A DNA stretch of 64,000 nt from contig NZ_JACIEP010000009.1 of assembly GCF_014196915.1 (NCBI RefSeq), positions 149,508 to 213,507 on the forward strand, in the 5' to 3' direction. The translations under genes and the position numbers were made by a program. A model generated the notes under the pieces. The model worked only from the letters and a program-made list of their open reading frames with translations. It did no database searches and had not been told where the DNA came from. Below are positions 46,827-57,369 of this stretch, piece after piece. The first letter of the stretch is position 1. Every line of letters starts with the position of its first letter. Source of the stretch: Dysgonomonas hofstadii. GTDB taxonomy: Bacteria; Bacteroidota; Bacteroidia; Bacteroidales; Dysgonomonadaceae.

Positions 46827-49118
46827 ATGACTAAAGTGAAAATTCTGTTACCTGTATTCTGTTTTTTAGTTCTGCCGGGCCTTATTTTCGCCCAATCTGC
46901 TAAAAAAGACCTGGCAGATTATGTTAATCCATTGATGGGAACCGATTCCAATATTTCATTGTCGAACGGTAACACCTATCCGGCCATAGCCCTACCGTGG
47001 GGTATGAATTTCTGGATGCCACAGACGGGCAAAATGGGTGACGGCTGGGCATATACTTATGCATCCGACAAGATAAGGGGATTCAAGCAGACTCATCAGC
47101 CCAGCCCCTGGATTAACGATTACGGACAATTCTCCATTATGCCTGTAACAGGAAAACTGAAAATAGACCAGGATAGCCGCGCATCATGGTTCTCGCATAA
47201 ATCAGAAACAGCCAGACCTTATTATTACAGTGTTTACCTGTCGGAATATAATATGACAACGGAGATAGCCCCGACCGAACGCTGTGCTCATTTTCGCTTC
47301 ACCTTTCCCGAAACAAAAGATGCATATGTAGTAATAGATGCTTTCGACAGAGGTTCATACATAAAGGTGATCCCTGAGCAGAATAAGATTGTGGGCTATA
47401 CTACCCGCAATAGCGGAGGGGTACCCCGGAATTTCAGGAATTATTTTGTGATAGAATTCGATAAGCCGTTTACCTTTAATAAAGTCTGGGCAAACTATAA
47501 ACTGGTGGAAGAACATCTGGATATAACATCAGACCATGTGGGTGCAGCAATTGGGTTTGTTACAAAAAAGAATGAACAGGTACATGCAAAAGTCGCCTCT
47601 TCCTTTATCAGTCTCGAACAGGCAGAACTGAACCTGAAAGAGATCGGGAATAAATCTTTCGAACAAACTAAAGAAGCCGGGCGAAATGCATGGAATGAAG
47701 TCTTGGGACGCATTACTGTCGAAGACGATAATACCGACCGTTTGCGCACATTCTACTCCTGCCTGTACCGTTCAGTATTATTTCCCCGCATGTTCTATGA
47801 AATAAATGCCAAAGGCGAAGCGATGCACTACAGTCCGTATAATGGCGAAGTCCGCCCCGGATATATGTTTACCGATACAGGGTTCTGGGATACGTTCCGC
47901 TGCCTGATGCCTTTTGTCAACCTTATTTATCCTTCGATGGGAGAAAAGATGCAGGAAGGATTGTTAAACACTTATCTCGAAAGTGGATTTTTCCCGGAAT
48001 GGGCCAGCCCCGGACATCGTGGATGCATGGTGGGTAACAATTCAGCATCAGTTGTAGCAGATGCCTATTTAAAGAATGTAACAGAAGCAGATGCCGTTAA
48101 GATGTACGAAGGTTTGCTCAAAGGAGCCAACAGCGTGCATCCTCGTGTTTCATCGACAGGACGTTTGGGATACGACTATTATAATAAGCTGGGGTACGTG
48201 CCTTATGACGTAAATATTAATGAAAATGCAGCGCGTACACTGGAATATGCATACGATGACTGGTGTATTTATCAGATGGGTAAAAAACTGGGACGCCCGA
48301 CGGAAGAACTCGATATATATAAGAAGAGAAGCCAGAATTTCCGTAATTTGCTTGATCCCGAAACCAAATTGATGCGTGGCAGAAATGCCGACGGCACATT
48401 CCAAAAGCCATTCAATCCGTTTAAATGGGGAGATGCTTTTACCGAAGGCAATAGCTGGCACTATACATGGTCGGTATTCCACGATGTTCAGGGATTAATA
48501 GACCTGATGGGTGATAGGAAAATGTTTGTAAACATGCTTGATTCCGTGTTCAATCTCCCTCCTGTTTTCGATGATAGTTACTACGGAGGTGTTATTCACG
48601 AAATCCGTGAAATGGAAATTATGAACATGGGGCAATATGCGCATGGCAATCAGCCTATACAGCACATGATATACTTATACAACTATGCTGGCGAACCATG
48701 GAAATCACAATACTGGCTGCGTGAGGTAATGAATCGCCTTTATATGGCTACTCCTGACGGTTATTGTGGCGATGAGGATAATGGACAAACATCGGCATGG
48801 TATGTATTTACTGCACTGGGCTTTTATCCGGTATGTCCCGGCAGCAATGAATATGTTATGGGCGCACCTTACTTCAAAAAGGCTACAATAACTTTCGAAA
48901 ACGGGAAAAAACTGGAGATATCGGCACCGAAGAACAGTGACGAAAACCGTTACATCCGTTCGCTGAATTATAATGGAAAAACTTATACGAAGAATTATCT
49001 GAATCACTTCGATTTGCTGAAAGGAGGACGCTTGCTATTCGATATGGATAGCCGGCCTGCTGAGAAAAGAGGAGTGAATACAGAAGATTTTCCATATTCT
49101 TTTTCTCATGAAAAATAA
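46827..49118 (+). CDS. GH92 alpha-mannosidase family, Gln at the acid position
   Basis: A 763-residue secreted GH92 with a signal peptide (cut near FAQ). GH92 are calcium-dependent exo-alpha-mannosidases. This one keeps the WDTFRCLMPF and EDNGQTSAWY motifs and the second acidic cluster. However, the usual HGNEPxHH catalytic-acid motif reads HGNQPIQH, with Gln609 for Glu. A Gln there is described for GH92 acting on mannose-1-phosphodiester linkages, where the leaving group needs no acid. It is the first enzyme after susD and probably has a distinct substrate from the other two GH92. Confidence 0.88.
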   Translation: MTKVKILLPVFCFLVLPGLIFAQSAKKDLADYVNPLMGTDSNISLSNGNTYPAIALPWGMNFWMPQTGKMGDGWAYTYASDKIRGFKQTHQPSPWINDYGQFSIMPVTGKLKIDQDSRASWFSHKSETARPYYYSVYLSEYNMTTEIAPTERCAHFRFTFPETKDAYVVIDAFDRGSYIKVIPEQNKIVGYTTRNSGGVPRNFRNYFVIEFDKPFTFNKVWANYKLVEEHLDITSDHVGAAIGFVTKKNEQVHAKVASSFISLEQAELNLKEIGNKSFEQTKEAGRNAWNEVLGRITVEDDNTDRLRTFYSCLYRSVLFPRMFYEINAKGEAMHYSPYNGEVRPGYMFTDTGFWDTFRCLMPFVNLIYPSMGEKMQEGLLNTYLESGFFPEWASPGHRGCMVGNNSASVVADAYLKNVTEADAVKMYEGLLKGANSVHPRVSSTGRLGYDYYNKLGYVPYDVNINENAARTLEYAYDDWCIYQMGKKLGRPTEELDIYKKRSQNFRNLLDPETKLMRGRNADGTFQKPFNPFKWGDAFTEGNSWHYTWSVFHDVQGLIDLMGDRKMFVNMLDSVFNLPPVFDDSYYGGVIHEIREMEIMNMGQYAHGNQPIQHMIYLYNYAGEPWKSQYWLREVMNRLYMATPDGYCGDEDNGQTSAWYVFTALGFYPVCPGSNEYVMGAPYFKKATITFENGKKLEISAPKNSDENRYIRSLNYNGKTYTKNYLNHFDLLKGGRLLFDMDSRPAEKRGVNTEDFPYSFSHEK

Positions 49119-49141
49119 CATAACGATTAAAACTTGATATT

Positions 49142-50479
49142 ATGAATTACTGGAAAAATTTAATACTAGGAGCACTTGCTACACTTACATTTTTCTCTTG
49201 CTACGGAGAAGAAGATAGTTTTGCTGTTCCATCCATTTATAAGGATTATCAATTTACCAACACAGACGATTCAGGTCTGGCGGGATATGCTGTAGCCCCG
49301 GTTAAAGAGGCAAAATACGATGAAATTCTGAATGAGTTATATATTACATGGGACGGTAGCAATTCCACTTGGGAAAAGAGATCCGAATATGTGGGGGCTG
49401 AAGTGGAATTTAACTCACTCCTTTCAGGGAAAAAGATCAAAAGGGTAATAATCCCCAATGTAGGGGATTTTGGAAATCTCACTGTAAAAAAACGGGACTA
49501 CGATAATGAACCCAGTACATTGCATTTAAGTAAATACCGTACCGTAGTTGTTACAGACCGCTATGGCGTAGACGAATTTCGTTTCCGGTCCATCTATAAA
49601 GATGAAAGTGGAGCGTTACAAATGAGCGACTGGGTAAAACTGAGCGATCAGGATGTAGAAGTCGATAAAAACTATGTGGCATGGCAGTATTTCAAGTCCA
49701 ATGTGGTCAATCCTGTTCAGGTAACTTTCTCCACGGCATCTTCCAAACCAATCTCCGCTCTTGCCGATCTGGTAGGACAAGGGGATGAAGCAAAAGCTAA
49801 AGAAGAGTTTCAGAAATGGTACTATATGGATTGTGCGGCAATGTCTTTCGATCCCTATAATCTTGCTTTCGATCCTTACAATACGCTGGATATTCATATT
49901 GCCGACGGTGTTGGAGTCGCTAATGCAATAGACTGGCCAAGCCATAAAGCGGGCAGAAGAATCAATTACGAAGCCAGTGTTGGAAATCCAAGCTCCGATT
50001 TATGGAAATTGCCCGATATGCAGCATGTGATGATGCACGAAATGGGACACTGCGTAGAATGGATGCCAAAGGCAGGTAAATACATTAAGGAAGGTGTACA
50101 GGATTGCGACCGTCAGGGATATCAGGAAGGTTGGCCCGATGCTGTAAAAATTGCTAGCAAAGGATATAATCTGGCTACGCAAAAAGCAGAATATCAATCG
50201 GCAATTCAAAAATCATATAGAGATCCGCAAAGTGATAAATATTTTGTATGGCAGATCGACTACAACACTTCAGGTGCATTTATGAGCTGGCTGCGTCTTT
50301 ATAATGGTGATTTCGTACGCATGCTGCCTTGGACTGTTCTGATGGACGATCTGACTGATAAATGGAGTTTGGAAGATGCTGTAAAATACGTTCTGAAAGA
50401 CAGTTATCCGAATATAACAATGGAAGAGCTTTGGAATGAATATAAAACTGAAGTTGAAGCATTCCTGCAAAACAATTAA
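49142..50479 (+). CDS. Secreted zinc metallopeptidase (BSP-like, HEMGH)
   Basis: A 445-residue lipoprotein-type protein (signal peptide with FFSCYGEED lipobox, Cys20). An N-terminal beta-sandwich region (about 30-190) precedes a peptidase-like domain with HEMGH (His299, Glu300, His303), followed by a Trp-rich segment GQEGWPDAVKI-like and GAFMSWLRLYNGDF. This fits basic-secretory-protein peptidases found in glycoprotein-targeting PULs. It starts 23 bases after the first GH92. It should cut the protein part of the glycoprotein; specificity is unknown. Confidence 0.7.
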   Translation: MNYWKNLILGALATLTFFSCYGEEDSFAVPSIYKDYQFTNTDDSGLAGYAVAPVKEAKYDEILNELYITWDGSNSTWEKRSEYVGAEVEFNSLLSGKKIKRVIIPNVGDFGNLTVKKRDYDNEPSTLHLSKYRTVVVTDRYGVDEFRFRSIYKDESGALQMSDWVKLSDQDVEVDKNYVAWQYFKSNVVNPVQVTFSTASSKPISALADLVGQGDEAKAKEEFQKWYYMDCAAMSFDPYNLAFDPYNTLDIHIADGVGVANAIDWPSHKAGRRINYEASVGNPSSDLWKLPDMQHVMMHEMGHCVEWMPKAGKYIKEGVQDCDRQGYQEGWPDAVKIASKGYNLATQKAEYQSAIQKSYRDPQSDKYFVWQIDYNTSGAFMSWLRLYNGDFVRMLPWTVLMDDLTDKWSLEDAVKYVLKDSYPNITMEELWNEYKTEVEAFLQNN

Positions 50480-50489
50480 ATATGTATTT

Positions 50490-52817
50490 ATGAAACAATT
50501 TCTAATTGGGATTTGTACACTACTTACTATGCCGGTATTGCCCCAACAGCCAGTCGATTACGTTAATCCGATTATCGGGACTGACGGGATGGGGCATACC
50601 TTTCCCGGCGCCTGCACTCCGTTCGGACTAATACAACTAAGTCCCGATACGGATACTATTCCACATAATATAAATGGTGTTTACCAAAAGAACGCCTATG
50701 AATATTGTGCGGGCTATCAGTACCGGGATAAAACAATCGTTGGTTTTAGCCATACACATCTGAGCGGTACAGGGCATTCCGACCTGGGTGATATTTTGTT
50801 GATGCCAGCTACCGGAGAACTTAAATTAAATCCCGGACAAGCTGAACATCCAGAAGAAGGCTACCGTTCCCGTTTCAATCATGTGACGGAAAAAGCCACA
50901 CCGGGATATTATGAAGTGATGTTGGATGATTATGGTATTAAAGCTCAGTTAACAGCGACACAACGGGTTGGCATACATAAGTACACCTTTCCTGAAAGTA
51001 AAGATGGTCATCTGATTCTCGATCTGGCACATGGTATATACAATTATGAAGGAAAAGTCCTGTGGGCAAATCTGCGAGTCGAAAATGATACTTTATTAAC
51101 GGGATATCGCATTACCAACGGATGGGCACGTACCAATTACACTTATTTCGCTATCTCTTTTTCTCAACCGATCAGCAGTTACGGCTATAAAGATAAAGCG
51201 AAAGTAATGTATAATGGTTTTTGGCGACGTTTCAAGGTAGAACAGAATTTCCCGGAAATCACAGGACGCAGTATAGTCGCTTATTTCAACTTTGATACGA
51301 AGCAACAACCGGAGCTTGTTGTAAAAGTCGGGCTTTCCGCTGTCAGTACAGAAGGAGCAGTTAAGAATCTCAGAGCCGAGGCTTCAGGCAAAAGCTTTGA
51401 ACAACTGGTAAAAGATGCGTCCGATGCATGGAACAATGAACTGGATCACTTTGAAATAGAAGGTACGCCCGATCAAAAAGCGATGTTCTATACTTCTTTA
51501 TACCATACAATGATCAATCCGTCGGTATATATGGACGTAGATGGTTCTTACCGCGGACTGGATCACAATATCCATAAGGCAAAAGGATTCACGAATTATA
51601 CGATTTTCTCCCTTTGGGATACATACCGGGCTGAACATCCGTTTCTGAACCTGATAAAGCCGAATCGCAATGCGGATATGATGGAATCGATGATAAAACA
51701 CAAGCAACAAAGTGTACATGGAATGCTACCTGTCTGGAGCCACATGGGAAATGAGAATTGGTGTATGAGCGGTTATCATGCCGTTTCGGTACTGGCAGAT
51801 GCCATAACCAAAGGTGTATTCCGTGATACCGATGAAGCATTAGACGCAATGGTCAGCACTGCAACAACTCCTTATTATGAAGGTGTTGCCGACTATATGA
51901 AATTAGGTTATGTTCCTTTAGATAAAAGCGGGACGGCAGCTTCTACCACATTGGAGTATGCATACGATGACTGGACTATTTACCAAACAGCTTTGAATGC
52001 AGGTAAAAAAGATGTTGCCGAAACTTACCGGAAACGGGCATTGAATTACCGTAATATCTATGATCCTAGTATCGGTTTTGCCCGTCCCCGCTATACCGAT
52101 GGTTCGTTCAAAAAAGATTTTGACGTACTCCAAACACATGGGGAAGGTTTTATTGAAGGTAATTCCTGGAACTTTTCTTTTCATGTTCCTCACGATGTAT
52201 TCGGGGTGATCGATTTGATGGGAGGAGATAAATCATTTGTAGAAAAACTGGACAAACTGTTTACAATGCACCTACCCGAAAAGTATTACGAGCACAATGA
52301 AGATATTACGGATGAATGCCTTGTTGGCGGATATGTACACGGAAACGAACCGAGTCATCATGTACCTTACCTGTATGCCTGGACTACCCAGCCTTGGAAG
52401 ACACAATATTGGCTACGTGAAATTCTGAATAAGATGTATCGCAATGATATTAAGGGGTTAGGCGGGAATGACGACTGCGGACAAATGTCGGCATGGTATC
52501 TGTTTTCTGTGATGGGTTTCTATCCTGTTTGCCCCGGAACAGATCAATATGTATTGGGTGCCCCGTATCTACCATATTTAAAACTTAAATTACCGAATGG
52601 GAATACATTAGAAATAAAAGCTCCGGAAGTCAGTGATAAGAATCGGTATGTACAGTCTTTGAAGCTGAACGGAGTAGATTATAACAGAATGTATATCACA
52701 CACGAAGATATTCTTAAAGGAGGAACCCTAGAATTTAAAATGGGTTCTGCTCCGAATAAACGAAGAGGACTAACACTTGAAGATAAACCTTATTCATTAA
52801 CTAACGGAATAAAATAA
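50490..52817 (+). CDS. GH92 alpha-mannosidase
   Basis: A 775-residue GH92 starting at ATG 50490, which begins a signal peptide (MKQFLIGICTLLTMPVLPQ); the in-frame Met at 50436 lies inside the preceding gene. The catalytic-acid motif HGNEPSHH is intact (Glu620) and the acidic GNDDCGQMSAWY segment is present, as in active alpha-1,2-type mannosidases. It starts 10 bases after the first peptidase gene. It should remove terminal mannose from N-glycan-like or mannoprotein chains in the periplasm. Confidence 0.93.
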   Translation: MKQFLIGICTLLTMPVLPQQPVDYVNPIIGTDGMGHTFPGACTPFGLIQLSPDTDTIPHNINGVYQKNAYEYCAGYQYRDKTIVGFSHTHLSGTGHSDLGDILLMPATGELKLNPGQAEHPEEGYRSRFNHVTEKATPGYYEVMLDDYGIKAQLTATQRVGIHKYTFPESKDGHLILDLAHGIYNYEGKVLWANLRVENDTLLTGYRITNGWARTNYTYFAISFSQPISSYGYKDKAKVMYNGFWRRFKVEQNFPEITGRSIVAYFNFDTKQQPELVVKVGLSAVSTEGAVKNLRAEASGKSFEQLVKDASDAWNNELDHFEIEGTPDQKAMFYTSLYHTMINPSVYMDVDGSYRGLDHNIHKAKGFTNYTIFSLWDTYRAEHPFLNLIKPNRNADMMESMIKHKQQSVHGMLPVWSHMGNENWCMSGYHAVSVLADAITKGVFRDTDEALDAMVSTATTPYYEGVADYMKLGYVPLDKSGTAASTTLEYAYDDWTIYQTALNAGKKDVAETYRKRALNYRNIYDPSIGFARPRYTDGSFKKDFDVLQTHGEGFIEGNSWNFSFHVPHDVFGVIDLMGGDKSFVEKLDKLFTMHLPEKYYEHNEDITDECLVGGYVHGNEPSHHVPYLYAWTTQPWKTQYWLREILNKMYRNDIKGLGGNDDCGQMSAWYLFSVMGFYPVCPGTDQYVLGAPYLPYLKLKLPNGNTLEIKAPEVSDKNRYVQSLKLNGVDYNRMYITHEDILKGGTLEFKMGSAPNKRRGLTLEDKPYSLTNGIK

Positions 52818-52830
52818 GAACAGGAATAAC

Positions 52831-53622
52831 ATGAAAAAGAGACATTTAGTTTATGCCCTTTGTCTGTTGACGGGCATTATTGCTTGCTCTGCAAGTAAGA
52901 AAGGACAAGGGGATAACTTATCCAATGTATGGGAGAATTATAATGTAGGAACAATCATTTTCGAAGATAAAGCACCCGGGACAAAAGGATCGGATATTTA
53001 CCACCGTATTATTCCCGATGCCGAATCATATATCAAAGAGCAGGCCTATGCCGTATTAGCCACCCTTTATAATTCGCCGGAAGACAGCATTGTCCCGGTC
53101 TATAAAATTCATTATACATTGGAAGACATCGAAGGAATTTCGGCAAAAGGCGGTGACCATGGGAACATCTCCATATTTTACAGTACCCGCCATATTGAGA
53201 ATTCATTTGCTGAAGGTGATACTGCTAAACTATTCTTCGAAACCCGGGGTGTATTATTGCACGAGTTGACTCATGCTTATCAGTTGGAGCCGCAAGGAGT
53301 CGGATCATACGGTACCAACCGGGTATTCTGGGCATTCATCGAAGGAATGGCAGATGCTGTGCGAGTGGCAAACGGCGGCTTCGGGCCGGATGCCCGACCT
53401 AAAGGAGGAAATTATATGGACGGCTACCGTACAGGAGGATACTTTTTTGTATGGCTACGCGACAATAAAGACCCTGAGTTCTTACGGAAATTTAACCGGA
53501 GTGCGTTAGAGGTCGTTCCATGGTCGTTTGATGGTGCGATTAAGCATATCTTGGGGAATGAATACGATATAGACGAACTATGGCGCGAATATCAGATTGC
53601 CGTAGGTGATATACAAGTATAA
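52831..53622 (+). CDS. Plant basic-secretory-protein-type peptidase (lipoprotein)
   Basis: A 263-residue protein with a type II signal peptide (lipobox around IIACSAS, Cys19). It carries the classic BSP segment GVLLHELTHAYQLEP (His144-Glu145, His148) with the family's VFWAFIEGMADAVRV. BSP-type proteins are zinc peptidases found in plants and Bacteroidota. It lies 13 bases after the second GH92 gene and just before the third GH92, which overlaps its end. A role in cleaving the peptide part of the PUL substrate is likely. Confidence 0.88.
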   Translation: MKKRHLVYALCLLTGIIACSASKKGQGDNLSNVWENYNVGTIIFEDKAPGTKGSDIYHRIIPDAESYIKEQAYAVLATLYNSPEDSIVPVYKIHYTLEDIEGISAKGGDHGNISIFYSTRHIENSFAEGDTAKLFFETRGVLLHELTHAYQLEPQGVGSYGTNRVFWAFIEGMADAVRVANGGFGPDARPKGGNYMDGYRTGGYFFVWLRDNKDPEFLRKFNRSALEVVPWSFDGAIKHILGNEYDIDELWREYQIAVGDIQV

Positions 53623-53632
53623 AGAATTTACT

Positions 53633-55963
53633 ATGAGAATATTTAAAGGTTTGGTTCTGGCATTATCATATCTGGTTTTATTACCAGGTATGGCACAAAA
53701 CAAAAAGCTGGCAGACTATGTAAACCCGTTTGTAGGAACAGATGGTTATGGAAACGTATATCCCGGAGCCCAGATTCCGTTTGGAGGGATACAGATCAGC
53801 CCTGACACAGACAGGAAGTTCTATGATGCAGCTTCGGGCTATAAATACGCACACATGACCTTATTGGGTTTTAGCCTGACACATCTGAGCGGAACCGGGA
53901 TTCCCGATCTGGGAGACTTTCTGTTTATTCCGGGTACAGGCGAGATACATCTCGATCCGGGAACTCATGAAAATCCCGACAACGGATATCGTTCCCGTTA
54001 TTCTCATGAAAAAGAATGGGCTTCGCCGAACTATTATGCGGTAGAACTGGCTGATTATGGCGTAAAGGCAGAAATGACCTCAGGAGTCCGCAGTGGAATG
54101 TTCCGTTTCACTTACCCGAAATCCGATAATGCGTTTATCCTGATAGATATGGATCATACATTGTGGCAGTCCTGCGAATGGGCAAACCTGCGGATGCTGA
54201 ATGATTCTACTATCACAGGATACAAACTGGTAAAAGGCTGGGGACCCGAACGCCATGTATATTTTACAGCGACTTTCTCTAAAAAGCTGACCGGACTCCG
54301 TTTCATGCAGGATAAACAACCTGTTATTTATAATACCCGGCGTTTCAGAAGCAGTTACGAAGCATGGGGAAAGAATCTGATGGCCTGTATTTCTTTCGAT
54401 ACACAGGAAGGTGAAGAAGTGATTGTCAAAACAGCCATTTCATCAGTGAGTACCGATGGTGCTATGCGTAATATGCAGGAATTGGACAATATGACCTTCG
54501 ATACCCTGAAAGCTAAAGGCGAAAACCTCTGGGAGAAGGAACTCAGCAAATATGAATTGGTTGCCGACCAGAAAACGAAAGAAACATTTTACACTTCGGC
54601 CTATCATGCAGCTTTACATCCGTTTATCTTTCAGGATTCGGACGGTAGTTTCCGTGGATTGGATAAAAACATAGAAAAGGCTGAAGGCTTTACAAATTAT
54701 ACAGTCTTCTCACTTTGGGATACCTACCGCGCTTTGCATCCCTGGTTCAACCTCGTTCAACAGGAAGTGAACGCAGATGTTGCAAATTCGATGTTGGCTC
54801 ATTATGACAAAAGTGTAGAAAAGATGCTTCCCATTTGGTCATTTTACGGAAATGAGACTTGGTGTATGATCGGTTATCATGGCGTTTCAGTACTGGCTGA
54901 TATGATTGTAAAAGGTGTGAAAGGGTTTGACTATGAGCGTGCCTATCAGGCAATGAAGACTACAGCTATGAATCCGAACTACGATTGCCTGCCGGAATAT
55001 CGTTCCATGGGATATGTACCCTTCGACAAAGAAGCTGAATCAGTTTCCAAAACATTGGAGTATGCTTATGATGACTACTGTATTGCACAAGCGGCTAAAG
55101 CATTGGGAAAAGATGACGATTATCGTTATTTTCTGAACCGGGCTCTTTCTTATCAGACATTGATCGATCCGGAGACAAAATATATGCGGGGGAGAGACAG
55201 CAACGGCAACTGGCGCACACCATTCACTCCTGTGGCTTATCAAGGCCCCGGATCGGTACATGGTTGGGGCGATATAACAGAAGGTTTTACCTTGCAGTAT
55301 ACATGGTATATTCCTCAGGATGTACAAGGTTACATCAATGAGATGGGCAAAGATTTGTTCCGCAAGCGTCTGGATGAATTATTCACTGTTGAGCTGCCGG
55401 ACGATATTCCGGGCGCACACGACATACAGGGACGTATCGGAGCATACTGGCATGGGAACGAACCTTGTCATCATATCGCTTATCTGTATAACTACCTGAA
55501 AGAGCCATGGAAATGCCAGAAATGGATACGCACTATTGCCGACCGTTTTTATGGAAATACTCCGGATGCCCTGAGTGGAAATGACGATTGTGGACAGATG
55601 TCGGCCTGGTATATGTTCAATTGTATCGGCTTTTACCCGATTGCACCGTCAAGTAATATCTATAACATAGGCTCACCTTGTGTAGAAGCGATAACTATCC
55701 GGATGAGTAATGGAAAAACTATTGAGATGGTGGCAGATAACTGGTCACCGAAGAATATCTATGTGAAAGAACTTTATCTTAACGGGAAAAAGTATGATAA
55801 ATCATATCTGAACTATAATGACATTCGTGATGGAGTGAAATTGCGCTTTGTAATGAGTGACAAACCAAACTATAAACGCGCAGTATCGGACGATGCTGTA
55901 GCTCCGTCTCTTTCCTTACCGGGAAAAACAATGAGATACCAATACAATAAACCTAATAATTAA
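53633..55963 (+). CDS. GH92 alpha-mannosidase
   Basis: A 776-residue GH92 starting at ATG 53633, 10 bases after the BSP stop, with a signal peptide ending near GMAQ. The motif HGNEPCHH (Glu610) and GNDDCGQMSAWY are intact, like the second GH92. The two intact copies may cut different alpha-linkages (1,2; 1,3; 1,6) of the same glycan; the linkage cannot be told from sequence. Confidence 0.93.
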   Translation: MRIFKGLVLALSYLVLLPGMAQNKKLADYVNPFVGTDGYGNVYPGAQIPFGGIQISPDTDRKFYDAASGYKYAHMTLLGFSLTHLSGTGIPDLGDFLFIPGTGEIHLDPGTHENPDNGYRSRYSHEKEWASPNYYAVELADYGVKAEMTSGVRSGMFRFTYPKSDNAFILIDMDHTLWQSCEWANLRMLNDSTITGYKLVKGWGPERHVYFTATFSKKLTGLRFMQDKQPVIYNTRRFRSSYEAWGKNLMACISFDTQEGEEVIVKTAISSVSTDGAMRNMQELDNMTFDTLKAKGENLWEKELSKYELVADQKTKETFYTSAYHAALHPFIFQDSDGSFRGLDKNIEKAEGFTNYTVFSLWDTYRALHPWFNLVQQEVNADVANSMLAHYDKSVEKMLPIWSFYGNETWCMIGYHGVSVLADMIVKGVKGFDYERAYQAMKTTAMNPNYDCLPEYRSMGYVPFDKEAESVSKTLEYAYDDYCIAQAAKALGKDDDYRYFLNRALSYQTLIDPETKYMRGRDSNGNWRTPFTPVAYQGPGSVHGWGDITEGFTLQYTWYIPQDVQGYINEMGKDLFRKRLDELFTVELPDDIPGAHDIQGRIGAYWHGNEPCHHIAYLYNYLKEPWKCQKWIRTIADRFYGNTPDALSGNDDCGQMSAWYMFNCIGFYPIAPSSNIYNIGSPCVEAITIRMSNGKTIEMVADNWSPKNIYVKELYLNGKKYDKSYLNYNDIRDGVKLRFVMSDKPNYKRAVSDDAVAPSLSLPGKTMRYQYNKPNN

Positions 55964-55974
55964 AATATACTATT

Positions 55975-57294
55975 ATGAAAAACGTATTATTTATATTGAT
56001 CATGCTGTGCACACTCTTTCACAGCTGTGATTCACTCGATTTGGATAATGTAGGATATGGAGACAGCGAACGGCTGAAACCTTCGGAAGTAAAGGCTGTA
56101 TTATATGCCTCACCTGACGGGTGCTGGACAACCGAATATGCAGGGTATAAATTCTATTTCCAGTTTAAGGAAGATGGAACTTTGATTATGGATTCGGAAC
56201 AAATGAAAGACCCTACCGAGTCTGCCGCGTCTTTCATGACAAAGGGCAAAGATACCGAACTTTCTATCGAAGGGGGTGGTCATTTCGCCTATTTAGGCAG
56301 TGCGTTATCAGAGAGTAAATTAATTATATCAGAGGCCTCTAATGAGAAAATATTATGTAAGGGTGAGAATACAGGAACTGTATTGACTCTGACACCGTCT
56401 ACCAAAGCTGCTATGGATGCTAATACAGCACTAAAAACCGATTTTCTGGAAAAAGTACGCGAATATTCGTCTCTCATACCGGGAGTTATCAGCTACGGCG
56501 GCAATCAATTTGTAGCTTATTATACCACTTATGTTGATTATCAGAATTTCGATATACGAATCAAAATAATTACAATAGAAAAGACCAGTGATAGTGACTT
56601 GTATGGTCATACTAAAGTTTATACATCGGTATTGAATAAAGAAGGTGATGACTTTGTATTGGAAACACCTGTCTCTGAATTTAAGACAATGACAACAGGA
56701 GACAAATGTACTATCACAGGGCTCAAAGTTCTGAATGGTTCGACAACGGTCAGTGGTCAGAATGCCACGAATATGAGTGTAACTTCTAATGATAATGCAG
56801 TGGCTACATTCGATAATCCGCAAATAAAGTGGGCATGTGCAAAAGAGTCTGTTCATGGCACAAAAGGCGCCGCCTGTGAGGAAATATGGAATGAAACAGC
56901 CTCTAAAATAGAAGGGGTGACAACTGCCTCATTGGCATCTATCGAAGTATTTGCCAGCTATGGTGATGATAATATGAAAATATCACGACCTCTTGTTTTC
57001 TGGATAATGAATGCTGCCGGTTATTCAACTCTTGCTTTTCCGGGAAGTACACCAGGCGGCAGTATTATGATGAACGAGGAGAGTGACAGGATTGCCTTTA
57101 CTAAAATGTCTTCTACCGGAATTTCGGGCTGGGGTAGTTTTCCGTCAGAAGAAATCGTCGCCATCAATGCAAAATTCACTAATTTATTAGGTTTCTGGTT
57201 CGATAGCGATGGATTATATGTAGCTGAACTGCAAGGCTATATTTATTTATTGAGTCCTACATCCGGTATGTGGATGAAGATGCAAAATAGCTAA
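55975..57294 (+). CDS. DUF4302-like surface lipoprotein
   Basis: A 439-residue lipoprotein (lipobox around FHSCDSL, Cys18). The mature chain resembles DUF4302 proteins in PULs: an early GCWTTEYAGYKFYFQFKEDG segment, then an aromatic beta-rich core. It is probably a surface glycan- or glycoprotein-binding component. It lies 11 bases after the third GH92 gene. The family match is from memory and moderate. Confidence 0.6.
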   Translation: MKNVLFILIMLCTLFHSCDSLDLDNVGYGDSERLKPSEVKAVLYASPDGCWTTEYAGYKFYFQFKEDGTLIMDSEQMKDPTESAASFMTKGKDTELSIEGGGHFAYLGSALSESKLIISEASNEKILCKGENTGTVLTLTPSTKAAMDANTALKTDFLEKVREYSSLIPGVISYGGNQFVAYYTTYVDYQNFDIRIKIITIEKTSDSDLYGHTKVYTSVLNKEGDDFVLETPVSEFKTMTTGDKCTITGLKVLNGSTTVSGQNATNMSVTSNDNAVATFDNPQIKWACAKESVHGTKGAACEEIWNETASKIEGVTTASLASIEVFASYGDDNMKISRPLVFWIMNAAGYSTLAFPGSTPGGSIMMNEESDRIAFTKMSSTGISGWGSFPSEEIVAINAKFTNLLGFWFDSDGLYVAELQGYIYLLSPTSGMWMKMQNS

Positions 57295-57369
57295 TCAAGC
57301 AGAGCTCAGCCTCTGATACTTTAATACGATATAATACAATTAACTAATTTACAAACACTTAACTAAGTA

